From Saccharothrix australiensis (GTDB taxonomy: Bacteria > Actinomycetota > Actinomycetes > Mycobacteriales > Pseudonocardiaceae): a DNA stretch of 64,000 bases. Shown piece by piece: positions 18,234 through 26,548 of this stretch; the first letter of the stretch is position 1, and each line of letters starts with the position of its first letter. The position numbers and the translations under genes were made by a program. The stretch lies in NCBI RefSeq assembly GCF_003634935.1, contig NZ_RBXO01000001.1, forward strand, positions 4,241,501 to 4,305,500, read 5' to 3'. The notes beneath the pieces are model-generated. The model searched no databases. It was not told where the DNA came from and was given only the letters and a program-made list of their open reading frames with translations.

Positions 18234-19331
18234 TCAGGCGAGTTCCGCGAACGCGGCCGCGGGGTCGCGGTCGGCGGTGCCCGCGGGCCGCCACCGCCCC
18301 GCGCGGTACCGGTAGGGGTACCAGCGGCCGTCCCGGCCGTAACGCAGCTGCCGGTCGCGCACGGTCCACCGGTTGCGCCAGACCTTCGCGGCGGGCAGTT
18401 CGCCGCCCGCCCAGGCGGCGCGGGCGCGGGCGGCGTCGGCGCCCGCCGGTGTCCAGGCGTCGTCGAGCACCGCCAGCCCGGCCGGTCCGCCCTGCCGCCA
18501 CGCGGCGATCTCGTGGTCGCCCGCGCCGAGCCGGTCGGCGAGCGCGGGGTGCGCGGCGGCCAGCCGGACGCGGTCGGCCCGCTCGTCCAGCGCGGGCAGC
18601 TCGCCGGTGCGCAGCAGCTCCCGCGCCTTGTCCGCCGCGTCGGCGACCAGCAGCGCCAGCACGGCCACGTCCAGGCCGGGCGCGGGGTCGAACTCCGGCG
18701 GCGGCCCCGGTTCGGCGGGCGGCGGGTCCTCGGGCAGCTCGACGGGCGGCCGGGCGTGGGCGTCGGCGGCGAGGACGCCGGTCCTCGGGCGCGCGCCGGC
18801 GACGACCTCGGCCTGCGCCCGCCCGCGCAGCAGGAGCAGCACCCACGGGTCGGCGTCGAGCAGCCAGGACGCCTGGTGGCACAGCGCGGCGGCGTGCCGG
18901 CAGGGCAGTTCCCAGCCGGGGCAGGTGCAGTCCGGGTCGAGGTCGCCGATGCCGGGCAGCAGCCGCACGCCCGCGTCGTCGGCGGCCTCGGCCAGCTCGC
19001 GCGGCACCTCGCCGTCGAACAGGGCGGCGAGGTGGCCGGTCTTGGCGGCGACCTGGTCGAGCAGCCGCCGCCACTCGGCGTCGGTGAACGGCGTGAGCCG
19101 CACGGTCGTCCGGTGGATGTCGTCGGTGTCGTGGACGGCGGCGGACAGCAGCCCCGGGCTGACCGTGATGGTGCCGACCAGCCCGGCGTGGGCGTACTTG
19201 CGGCCCTGCCGCAGCGGCGCCTGGTCCAGGGAGGTGTCCTCCACGGCCTGCAACCAGGCGCGGCCCCACCAGCTGCGGGCGTGGCGGACGCCCTTGCCGA
19301 AGGCCGGGAAGCCCTTGACGCGCTCGGTCAC
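18234..19331 (-). CDS. SWIM zinc finger protein partnered with SNF2 helicase
   Basis: 365 residues from GTG 19331, whose GTGA overlaps the helicase stop; the frame is open far upstream but that part lies inside the helicase gene. Near residue 135 is the SWIM motif CTCPGWELPCRH (Cys135, Cys137, Cys144, His146), a predicted DNA- or protein-binding zinc site. The N-terminal WWGRAWLQAVE and QGRKYAHAGLVGTITVSPG are typical of the bacterial SWIM protein encoded with HepA-like helicases. Pro-rich linkers (about residues 195-220) separate further helical parts. It probably works with the SNF2 ATPase in remodelling or repair of nucleoprotein. Confidence 0.88.
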   Translation of the reverse strand: MTERVKGFPAFGKGVRHARSWWGRAWLQAVEDTSLDQAPLRQGRKYAHAGLVGTITVSPGLLSAAVHDTDDIHRTTVRLTPFTDAEWRRLLDQVAAKTGHLAALFDGEVPRELAEAADDAGVRLLPGIGDLDPDCTCPGWELPCRHAAALCHQASWLLDADPWVLLLLRGRAQAEVVAGARPRTGVLAADAHARPPVELPEDPPPAEPGPPPEFDPAPGLDVAVLALLVADAADKARELLRTGELPALDERADRVRLAAAHPALADRLGAGDHEIAAWRQGGPAGLAVLDDAWTPAGADAARARAAWAGGELPAAKVWRNRWTVRDRQLRYGRDGRWYPYRYRAGRWRPAGTADRDPAAAFAELA

Positions 19332-22072
19332 GTGCCGCTCCTCAGCTCGACCAGGTCGGCCAGTTCGTCGTCGGTCAGCTCGGTGAGCGCGGCCTCGCCG
19401 CGGGTGAGGACGGCGTCGGCGAGGTCGCGCTTGGCGCGCAGCATCCGCGCGATGCGGTCCTCGACGGTCCCCTCGGCGATGAGCCGGTGCACCTGCACCG
19501 GCCGGGTCTGGCCGATGCGGTGGGCGCGGTCGGTGGCCTGGTCCTCCACGGCCGGGTTCCACCAGCGGTCGTAGTGCACGACGTGGTCGGCGCGGGTGAG
19601 GTTGAGGCCGGTGCCGGCGGCCTTGAGGGAGAGCAGGAACACCGGCGCGCCGCCGTCCTGGAAGCGCCGCACCATCTCCTCGCGGGCCGCGACCGGCGTG
19701 CCGCCGTGCAGGAGCTGGGTGGCGACGCCGCGGGCGGACAGGTGCCGGGCGATCAGCCGGGCCATCGCGACGTACTGGGTGAACACCAGCACCGCGCCGC
19801 CCTCGGCGAGGATCGCGTCGAGCAGCTCGTCGAGCAGCTCCAGCTTGCCGGAGCGGCCGGCGAGGACCGGGCCCGCCGCGGTGCCCGATTCGCGGCCCGC
19901 CGCTCCGCCCGATTCGCGGCCCACCGCGGCGAGGTACTGGGCCGGGTGGTTGCACACCTGCTTGAGGGCGGTGAGCAGCTTGACGATCCGGCCGCGACGG
20001 GCCATGCCGTCGGCCTCGGCGACCTCGGCCATGAGTTCGCGGACGACCGCCTCGTACAGGGCGGCCTGCTCGTGGGTGAGCGCCACGGGCCGGTCGGTCT
20101 CGGTCTTGGGCGGCAGCTCGGGCGCGACGCCGGGGTCGGACTTGCGGCGGCGCAGCAGGAACGGCCTGATCAGCGCGGCGAACCGGGCGGCGGCGGCGTG
20201 GTCGCGGTCGACCTCGACGGCCTTGACCCAGCGCGCCTTGAACCGGGGCAGGTCGCCCAGCAGGCCGGGTGTGGTCCAGTCGAGCACGGCCCACAGCTCG
20301 GTGAGGGTGTTCTCCACCGGGGTGCCGGTGAGGGCGACGCGGGCGGTGGCGGGGATGCGGCGCAGCGCCTTGGCGGTGTCGGACGCGGGGTTCTTGACGT
20401 GCTGGGCCTCGTCGGCGACCACCAGGTCCCAGTCGACCTCGGCGAGCCGGTCGGCGTCCAGCCGCATGGTGCCGTAGGTGGTGAGCACGAAGCCCTCGTG
20501 GGCGACCTCGCGGCCGGGGCCGTGGTAGCGGCGGACGGGGACGCCGGGCGCGAACCGCTCGATCTCGCGCTGCCAGTTGCCCAGCAGCGACGCCGGGCAC
20601 ACCACCAGGGTGGGTCCGGCGGCGCGGTGCAGGTGCAGGGCGATCAGGGTGACGGTCTTGCCCAGGCCCATGTCGTCGGCGAGGCAGCCGCCGAGGCCGA
20701 GCGAGGTCATCCGGTCGAGCCAGCGCAGGCCGCGCAGCTGGTAGTCGCGCAGGGTGGCGCGCAGGGCGGGCGGCTGCGCGACGGGTTCGGTGTCGAGCAG
20801 GGCGAGCCTGGCGCGCAGGTCGTCGAGCCAGCCGGTGGCGGCGACCTCGACCTGTTCGCCGTCGACCTCGGTGACGCCGGTCAGGGCCGCGCCGAGGGCG
20901 TCGATGGCGGTGACGGGCTTGAGGTCGCGTTCGCGCGCCTTGCGGGCGAGTTCGGGGTCGACCAGGACCCACCGGTCGCGCAGCCGCACGACCGGGCGGT
21001 GCGCCTCGGCGAGCCGGTCCAGCTCCTCGGGGGTGAGCGGGTCACCGCCCAGCGCGAGCTGCCAGTTCACCGCGGTGAGCGAGCCGGGGCCGAAGAACGC
21101 GGGCCGGTCGCCGGTGTCGCCGAGGACGGCCTTGGCCGACAGGTCGCGCACCAGGTCCTTGGGCCAGTGGACGTCGACGCCCGCCGCGGCGAGCCGCACC
21201 GCGCCGTCGCGCAGCAGGTGCGCCACGTCGGAGTCCAGCAGCGCCACCTCGTCGGGCACGGGCAGGTCGAGCAGCCGCTCCAGCGGCGGGAACGCGCGGG
21301 CGGCGCGGCGGATGCCGACCACGGTGTCGGCCCGTGCCCGGCGGTCGGCGCCCGCCCACAGGTCCGCGGCGTCGACGACGGCGGCCGGGTCGGCGAGGCT
21401 GTGCACCTGGACGACGGCGCGCAGCGACTCCGCGCCCTCGATCCGCAGCGAGATCCGCACGCCCTGGTCGGCCCAGTCGCGCAGGTGCGGCACCCGCTGC
21501 GGCTCGGGCGAGGCGAACGCGGGCGCGCCGGCGGCGTGCACGGCCGCCGCGCCGCGCGGCATGGTGTCGGCGACGGCGTCGAGGAAGGCCCGCAGGTGGG
21601 GTTCGGCGTCCACCAGTTCCAGCGGGTCGCGGCCGGGCAGCGGCACGGCGCGGGCGGTGGCGGGCATGGCGTCGGCCAGCGCGCGGACGCGCCGGGCGTC
21701 GTCGGCGTCCAGCGGCCCGAGCCGCCAGGCGTCGAAGTCGCCGTCGGTGACGGCGGGCCGCACCCGGCCGCGCGCGACCAGGTGCAGGGCCAGCACGACG
21801 GCCGCGCCCCAGAACGCGGCGGCCGGGTCGGCGTGCGCGGCGCGGCGCGCCCTGGACAGCAGCGGCACGGCGTCGCCGATCGGCAGCCGCAGCGCGGCGA
21901 CCTCGTGCGCCGTGCCGTCGGGCCGGGTGACGACGAGCCGGTGCGGTGACCGCTCCGCCGGCAGTTCCGCGCCGTGGAAGGCCACGGTCGACAGCCGCGG
22001 CGGGTCGGCCGGTTCGAAGACGACCGCGCACCGTTCGAGACCTGTGTTCAGCGCTCCCCCTAGGTTACTCAA
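19328..22072 (-). CDS. SNF2-family DEAD/DEAH-box helicase (HepA-like)
   Basis: 914 residues from TTG 22072, which overlaps the PadR stop by 8 nt. A long N-terminal region (to about 430) precedes the two RecA lobes. Walker A DDMGLGKTVTL is near residue 467, DEAQ (VVADEAQHVKNP) near 556, then ALTGTPVENTLTELW, and the C-terminal lobe ends with LSLKAAGTGLNLTRADHVVHYDRWWNPAVEDQATDRAHRIGQ. It is an ATP-dependent double-stranded DNA translocase, possibly acting on stalled RNA polymerase or chromatin. A low-complexity repeat (GRESGGAAGRESGTAAG) is inserted before LAGRSGKLELL. It is coupled to the SWIM gene. Confidence 0.93.
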   Translation of the reverse strand: MSNLGGALNTGLERCAVVFEPADPPRLSTVAFHGAELPAERSPHRLVVTRPDGTAHEVAALRLPIGDAVPLLSRARRAAHADPAAAFWGAAVVLALHLVARGRVRPAVTDGDFDAWRLGPLDADDARRVRALADAMPATARAVPLPGRDPLELVDAEPHLRAFLDAVADTMPRGAAAVHAAGAPAFASPEPQRVPHLRDWADQGVRISLRIEGAESLRAVVQVHSLADPAAVVDAADLWAGADRRARADTVVGIRRAARAFPPLERLLDLPVPDEVALLDSDVAHLLRDGAVRLAAAGVDVHWPKDLVRDLSAKAVLGDTGDRPAFFGPGSLTAVNWQLALGGDPLTPEELDRLAEAHRPVVRLRDRWVLVDPELARKARERDLKPVTAIDALGAALTGVTEVDGEQVEVAATGWLDDLRARLALLDTEPVAQPPALRATLRDYQLRGLRWLDRMTSLGLGGCLADDMGLGKTVTLIALHLHRAAGPTLVVCPASLLGNWQREIERFAPGVPVRRYHGPGREVAHEGFVLTTYGTMRLDADRLAEVDWDLVVADEAQHVKNPASDTAKALRRIPATARVALTGTPVENTLTELWAVLDWTTPGLLGDLPRFKARWVKAVEVDRDHAAAARFAALIRPFLLRRRKSDPGVAPELPPKTETDRPVALTHEQAALYEAVVRELMAEVAEADGMARRGRIVKLLTALKQVCNHPAQYLAAVGRESGGAAGRESGTAAGPVLAGRSGKLELLDELLDAILAEGGAVLVFTQYVAMARLIARHLSARGVATQLLHGGTPVAAREEMVRRFQDGGAPVFLLSLKAAGTGLNLTRADHVVHYDRWWNPAVEDQATDRAHRIGQTRPVQVHRLIAEGTVEDRIARMLRAKRDLADAVLTRGEAALTELTDDELADLVELRSGT

Positions 22073-22646
22073 GTTTGAGTATAACCCAGCTTCCGGGGTC
22101 GCCGGGCGAACCGGGCTCGCCCGCCATCGCGTACGCGCCCGCCTCCAACCGGTCCAGCAGCCCGCGCGTCCACGCCACGCCGCTGTCCGCCGAGTGCTCC
22201 CACAGCCCGAACAGCTCCCGCACGTGCGACGGGTCGTCCCACTCGGCGGCCTGCTTCCGGGCGGCCTCGCGCCTGCCCTCCAGGGCGGCCAGCCGCTCGC
22301 GCAGCAGCGCCACGGCGTCGGCGCGGGCCAGCGACGGCAGCATGGCCAGCCCGGCGGCGAGCGCGTCCGGCCGGGTCTCGGGGCGGCGCAGCGCGTCGCG
22401 CAGCAGCCGCTGGAACTCCCGCTCGCCCTTGGCGGTGAGCGCGTAGTCGGTGCGGGCCGGCGGCACGACCTCGTCGACGAGGCAGCCGTCCCTGGTGAGC
22501 TGCTTGAGCGCGTGGTAGATCGAGCCCCACTTGACGTTGGCCCACTCCCCCGCGCCCCAGGACATCAGGTCGTTGCCGATCAGGTAGCCGTGCGCCCGGC
22601 CGTAGCCGCGCACCATGCCGAGGACCAGCAGCCTCGTCGCCGACAT
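22065..22646 (-). CDS. PadR-family transcriptional regulator
   Basis: 193 residues from ATG 22646 with AGGACAGGA upstream. The PadR winged helix is at residues about 5-80: LLVLGMVRGYGRAHGYLIGNDLMSWGAGEWANVKWGSIYHALKQLTRDGCLVDEVVP, followed by DYALTAKGEREFQRLL. A C-terminal helical dimerisation domain (about 85-180) follows, as in the Vir-type PadR subgroup. Its end overlaps the SNF2 helicase start, so it leads that operon; a PadR repressor heading a helicase operon is uncommon. It is divergent from the HTH_42 gene across 63 nt. Confidence 0.92.
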   Translation of the reverse strand: MSATRLLVLGMVRGYGRAHGYLIGNDLMSWGAGEWANVKWGSIYHALKQLTRDGCLVDEVVPPARTDYALTAKGEREFQRLLRDALRRPETRPDALAAGLAMLPSLARADAVALLRERLAALEGRREAARKQAAEWDDPSHVRELFGLWEHSADSGVAWTRGLLDRLEAGAYAMAGEPGSPGDPGSWVILKLE

Positions 22647-22709
22647 CGTGTTCCTGTCCTGCCGAGAACCGGTTTCCGCGATCAGGGTAGGCCGCGCGAG
22701 GATGGGCCG

Positions 22710-23855
22710 GTGACCCCCGCCGTGATCACCGACGACCAGCGCCGCGCCCGGCTGGGCGCGCGGCACCTCCTCGCCGCGCCCGCCGCGACCCCGGAGGAGG
22801 TCGCCGACGCCGTGGTCGCCCTGCACGCCACGGACCCGGCCACGGTGTTCCTCTCCGCGTTCGCCCGCCTGGCCGAGCCGTCGGTGGCGGCGGTCGAGAC
22901 CGCGCTCTACGAGGACCGGTCGCTGGTGCGGCTGCTGGCCATGCGCCGCACCATGTTCGTCGTCACCGCGAAGTCCGCGCCCGTGGTGGACGCCGCGGCG
23001 GCCCGGCCGATCGCCGTGCGGGAACGCGCCAGGCTGCTGGAGCACCTCGCCGACGGCGTGGGCTGGGACGAGGCGCGGCTGGCCGAGGTCGAGCGGGCGG
23101 TCCTGGCGGCGGTGCGGGCCCGCGGCGAGGCGACGGCGGTCGAGCTGGGCCGGGAGGTCCCGGCGCTGCTGGAGCGGGTCGCGGTGGCCGGCGGCACCGC
23201 GCAGAACGTCGCGAGCCGCGTCCTGCGGGTGCTGGCGGCCGACGGGTGGATCAGCCGGTCCCGGCCGCGCGGCACCTGGACCAGCAGCCAGTACCGGTGG
23301 GCGCCGTCGACGCCGTGGCCGGAGCTGGACGCCGCGCGGGCGCGGGCCGAGCTGGTGCGGCGGTGGCTCGCGGCCTGCGGCCCCGGCACGGAGGCCGACC
23401 TGAAGTGGTGGACCGGCTGGTCGCTCGGCGCGGTGCGCGCGGCGCTGGCCGCCGTCGACGCCGTCGCCGTCCCGCTGGAGGGCGGCGTCGGCCACGTGCT
23501 GCCCGACGACCTGGCCGACGTGCCCGCGCCCGCGCCGTGGGTGGCGCTGCTGCCCGCCCTGGACCCGACGCCGATGGGTTGGCGCGACCGCGACTGGTAC
23601 CTGCCCGCCGCGCTGCGCCCGGCGCTGTTCGACCGCTCGGGCAACGTCGGCCCCACCGTGTGGGCCGACGGCGCGGTGGTCGGCGGGTGGGCGCAGCGCG
23701 CCGACGGCCGCATCGCGTGGCGACCGCTGGTGGACCTCGGCGCGGGGACGAGGGCCGCGGTCGACCGCGCGGCGGAACGGCTGGGCGACCTGCTCGCCGG
23801 CGCACGGGTGGTCCCGAGGTTCCGCACCCCGCTGGAGAAGGAGCTGGTGAAGTGA
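22710..23855 (+). CDS. winged-helix DNA-binding domain protein (HTH_42/YcaQ-AlkZ-like family)
   Basis: 381 residues from GTG 22710, preceded by GAGG. The family layout is recognisable: VVALHATDPATVFLSAFARL near residue 40, LVRLLAMRRTMFVV, SRVLRVLAADGWISRSRPRGTWTSSQYRWAP, TEADLKWWTGW, and LLPALDPTPMGWRDRDWYLP. Relatives AlkZ/AlkX are DNA glycosylases that use a Q-x-Q/D motif; the corresponding position here appears to read HAT, so glycosylase activity is not supported by sequence. A DNA-binding or damage-related role is likely. GTGA overlaps the following acetyltransferase fusion gene. Confidence 0.85.
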   Translation: MTPAVITDDQRRARLGARHLLAAPAATPEEVADAVVALHATDPATVFLSAFARLAEPSVAAVETALYEDRSLVRLLAMRRTMFVVTAKSAPVVDAAAARPIAVRERARLLEHLADGVGWDEARLAEVERAVLAAVRARGEATAVELGREVPALLERVAVAGGTAQNVASRVLRVLAADGWISRSRPRGTWTSSQYRWAPSTPWPELDAARARAELVRRWLAACGPGTEADLKWWTGWSLGAVRAALAAVDAVAVPLEGGVGHVLPDDLADVPAPAPWVALLPALDPTPMGWRDRDWYLPAALRPALFDRSGNVGPTVWADGAVVGGWAQRADGRIAWRPLVDLGAGTRAAVDRAAERLGDLLAGARVVPRFRTPLEKELVK

Positions 23856-24775
23856 TCGCATTGCGCCCGCTGGACGACGCCGGCCTGGAACGGCTGCTGG
23901 CGCTGGCGGTGTCCGACGCGGACCCGTCGGACGTGATGCCGCCCGGCTGGACGCCCGACCGGCCCGACGAGTTCCGCGCCTTCTACCGGGGGCTGGCCGG
24001 CGACGCCTTCGAGATCGTCGACGGCGACCGCGTGGTCGGCATGACCCGCCTCACCCCGGCCGGCGAGACCGGCCTGTGGGTGGCCCGCTCGGCGCGCGGC
24101 GCGGGCGTCGCCACGCAGGCCGTGTCCCGCGTCGTGGAGCAGGCCCTGTGGCGCGGCCTGTCCACCGTGACCGCCGAGACCACCGCGGGCAACGCGCCCG
24201 CGCTGGCCGTGCTCCGGCGGCTGGGCGCGGTGTTCGAGACCGACGGCGACCGGGTGCGCGCGCGGATCGAGGTGCCCGCCGAACCGTCGACCGAGCACGC
24301 CGACCCGGCCCGGCTGGTGCACGAGTACCTCGACTTCTACCGCGACAAGCTGCTGCGCAAGGTCGCCGGCCTGTCCGACGGTGAGCTGCGCGCCTCCCGC
24401 GTGCCGTCCGGCTGGACACCGCTGACCCTGGTCAAGCACCTGGCCTACGTGGAGCTGCGCTGGTTCCGGTACACCTTCGCGGGCGAGGACGTCGAGCACC
24501 CGCGCGGCAACCCGGCGGTCGAGCGCGCCGAGTGGACCGTCGAGGAGGGCGACACCATCGAGCGCGTCCGCGCGTTCTACCTGGAGCAGTGCGCGCGGGC
24601 GCGGGAGATCGCCGCCGCCGCCGACCTCGCCGACCGCGTGGCGCGGTGGCAGCACGAGACGGTGCCGCCGCCCACCCTGGCGTGGGTGCTGTTCCACATG
24701 GTGCAGGAGTACGCCCGGCACGTGGGCCAGCTCGACGTGGTCCGCGAGCTGACCGACGGCGTCACCGGCCCGTAG
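23852..24775 (+). CDS. GNAT acetyltransferase-DinB (DUF664) fusion protein
   Basis: 307 residues from the GTG overlapping the previous stop. Residues 1 to about 140 are a GNAT fold (VVGMTRLTPAGETGLWVARSARGAGVATQAVSRVVEQAL, AETTAGNAPALAVLRRLGAVF) with an R-x-x-G-x-A-type acetyl-CoA loop in ARGAGVAT. Residues about 150-307 are a DinB/DUF664 four-helix bundle: HEYLDFYRDKLLRKVAGLSDGELRASRVPSGWTPLTLVKHLAYVELRWF and VLFHMVQEYARHVGQLDVVREL, where the His residues form the usual metal site of thiol-dependent transferases. Joining both in one chain suggests acetyl-transfer coupled to a mycothiol- or metal-dependent step; this is inference. Confidence 0.88.
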   Translation: MIALRPLDDAGLERLLALAVSDADPSDVMPPGWTPDRPDEFRAFYRGLAGDAFEIVDGDRVVGMTRLTPAGETGLWVARSARGAGVATQAVSRVVEQALWRGLSTVTAETTAGNAPALAVLRRLGAVFETDGDRVRARIEVPAEPSTEHADPARLVHEYLDFYRDKLLRKVAGLSDGELRASRVPSGWTPLTLVKHLAYVELRWFRYTFAGEDVEHPRGNPAVERAEWTVEEGDTIERVRAFYLEQCARAREIAAAADLADRVARWQHETVPPPTLAWVLFHMVQEYARHVGQLDVVRELTDGVTGP

Positions 24776-25550
24776 CGCCGGGCAGGACCCCGACGACCAC
24801 GGTCCCGTCCACCTCGGCCGAGCGCGCCACCGCCGCGGTGAACCCGACGCGCTCGAACGCGGCGAGGGTGTGCGGCGCCTGGCGCTCGCCGGTCTCCACC
24901 AGCAGCGCGCCGCCGGGCGCCAGCCACGCGGGCGCGCCGTCGATCACCCGGCGCTGGACGTCGAGCCCGTCCCGGCCGCCGTCCAGGGCCACCAGCGGCT
25001 CGTGGTCGCGCGCCTCGGGCGGCATCGTGGCGATCGCCGCGGTCGGCACGTAGGGCGCGTTGGCCACCACCACGTCCACCCGCCCGCGCAACGACGCGGG
25101 CAGCGCGGCGTACAGGTCGCCCTCGAACACCCGAGCCGGGTCCAGGTTGCGCCGCGCGCACCGCACGGCCGCCGGGTCCACGTCCGCCGCGTACGGCTCG
25201 ACGCCCGCCGCCGCGGCCAGCGCCGCGCCCACCGCGCCCGTGCCGCAGCACAGGTCCACCACCACCGCGCCCGCGCGCACCAGCGGCAACGCCCGCTCCA
25301 CCAGGAACCCGGTGCGCAGGCGCGGCACGAACACACCGGGGTCGACCGCGATCCGCAGCCCCCGGAACTCCGCCCACCCCAGCACCTGCTCCAGCGGCAG
25401 CCCCGCCACCCGGCGCTCGACCAGCGCGCCCAGCGCCTCGGGCGTGGCCGCCGCCTCGACCAGCAGCGCGGCCTCCTCCTCGGCGAACACGCAGCCCGCG
25501 GCCCTCAGGCGCGCGACGACACCGGGCGACAACGACACATCGACAGCCAA
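24762..25550 (-). CDS. PrmC-related N5-glutamine methyltransferase-like protein
   Basis: 262 residues from TTG 25550, seven nt after GGAAGG; an upstream in-frame GTG at 25565 adds five residues. The N-terminal helical part contains ERRVAGLPLEQVLGWAEFRGLRIAVDPGVFVPR, typical of HemK/PrmC. The SAM motif VVDLCCGTGAVGAAL follows, and the catalytic NPPY motif appears as NAPYVPT. The family methylates glutamine side chains, classically the GGQ motif of release factors; this paralogue (putative, PrmC-related) may act on a different protein. It is convergent with, and overlaps by 14 nt, the GNAT-DinB gene. Confidence 0.88.
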   Translation of the reverse strand: MAVDVSLSPGVVARLRAAGCVFAEEEAALLVEAAATPEALGALVERRVAGLPLEQVLGWAEFRGLRIAVDPGVFVPRLRTGFLVERALPLVRAGAVVVDLCCGTGAVGAALAAAAGVEPYAADVDPAAVRCARRNLDPARVFEGDLYAALPASLRGRVDVVVANAPYVPTAAIATMPPEARDHEPLVALDGGRDGLDVQRRVIDGAPAWLAPGGALLVETGERQAPHTLAAFERVGFTAAVARSAEVDGTVVVGVLPGATGR

Positions 25551-25679
25551 GGGAACGCCTTCCACATCACCGACGCGGGCGCCCCGACGCTCAGCCGGAC
25601 ACCGGCCCGACGGGGGACGGCCCGACGACCACCACCACGGGAACGGGTCCCACCTCCCCCGTTCGACCGAACGAGCAAC

Positions 25680-26474
25680 CTACCCCACCGTCCGGGCGAT
25701 CGTGGCCTCGACGCCGTCCAGCAGCACCCCCAGGCCCACCGCGAAGTTCCACGCGGCGTCGCGCTCCAGGTAGGGCACGCACTCGTCGTCGACCGGCGGC
25801 GGACCCTCCTCCCCCAACCACGTCGACAGCGGGAACCGCTCCGCGAACCGCTCGGAGTACTCCTCCAGCAGCGGCGACCGGGTGAACCACCACTCCTCGT
25901 CGGACATCCCGGTCTCGCGCGCGGCCTGCCGCGCGTCCGCGATCACCGCCGCCATGCCGCGCACGAACTGCGACACCGCGCCGACCACGCCCCGCAGCAC
26001 CGACCGCTCCAGGCCCGTGTCGCGCACGATCCGCAGCAGCGTCTCCAGCATGGTGAACTCGTTGGGCCCCAGCACCGGCCGCGCCTGCGACACCTGCAAC
26101 ACCCACGGGTGCCGCAGGTAGAACGCGCGCAGGTCGTGCGCCCACGCCGTGAGCGCCGACCGCCAGCCGCCCTCCGCCGGGTAGTCGCCGGGCAGCTCGC
26201 CCAGCACCTCGTCGTACATCAGGTCGATCAGCTCGGCCTTGCTCGGCACGTAGGTGTAGAGCGCCATCGCGGTGCGGCCCAGGCGCTCGCCCACCGCCCG
26301 CATCGACAGCGCCGCCATGCCGTGCTCGTCGGCCACCGCGACCGCCGCGGCCACGATCGCGTCGACCGTGAGGCCGGGCCGGGGTCCCGGCCTGGGCTCC
26401 GGCCCCGTCTCGGCGGTGCGCCACAGCAGCGACATGGACCGGCGCGCGTCGCCCTGCCCGGCGTACACCACCAC
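25680..26474 (-). CDS. TetR-family regulator (TetR_C_1 type)
   Basis: 264 residues from GTG 26474, six nt after AAGGAG. The HTH is LTVDAIVAAAVAVADEHGMAALSMRAVGERLGRTAMALYTYVPSKAELIDLMYDEVLGE (residues about 35-90). The C-terminal ligand domain has the tetracycline-repressor-like pattern FYLRHPWVLQVSQARPVLGPNEFTMLETLLRIVRDTGL and VSQFVRGMAAVIADARQAARETGMSDEEWW. Two near-palindromic repeats lie in the 74-nt gap to the divergent UvrA-like gene, so it most likely represses both itself and the resistance gene until a drug binds. Confidence 0.93.
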   Translation of the reverse strand: MVVYAGQGDARRSMSLLWRTAETGPEPRPGPRPGLTVDAIVAAAVAVADEHGMAALSMRAVGERLGRTAMALYTYVPSKAELIDLMYDEVLGELPGDYPAEGGWRSALTAWAHDLRAFYLRHPWVLQVSQARPVLGPNEFTMLETLLRIVRDTGLERSVLRGVVGAVSQFVRGMAAVIADARQAARETGMSDEEWWFTRSPLLEEYSERFAERFPLSTWLGEEGPPPVDDECVPYLERDAAWNFAVGLGVLLDGVEATIARTVG

Positions 26475-26484
26475 TTGCTTCTCC

Positions 26485-26527
26485 TTACGCCATAAACTAA
26501 CCTCATCGCGTACTTTACGCCATAAAC
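26485..26527. promoter_or_regulatory. twin TetR operators between tetR and UvrA-like gene
   Basis: An exact 13-bp direct repeat, TTACGCCATAAAC, occurs at 26485-26497 and 26515-26527, offset by 30 bp (about three helical turns). Each copy is a near palindrome (TTTA-CGCCA-TAAA in the second, CTTA...TAAA in the first). The local AT content is the highest in the region. TANNNT -10 candidates lie between or over the repeats: TACTTT (26511-26516) for the + gene and TAGTTT (complement of 26494-26499) for tetR, so occupancy would block both promoters. Confidence 0.7.
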
Positions 26528-26548
26528 AAAGCAGGGGGAAGCAACACC

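Noticed and set aside
19332-20972. N-terminal extension of the SWIM protein frame to 912 codons
   Set aside because: The extension lies inside the SNF2 gene; the GTGA overlap gives the natural start at 19331.
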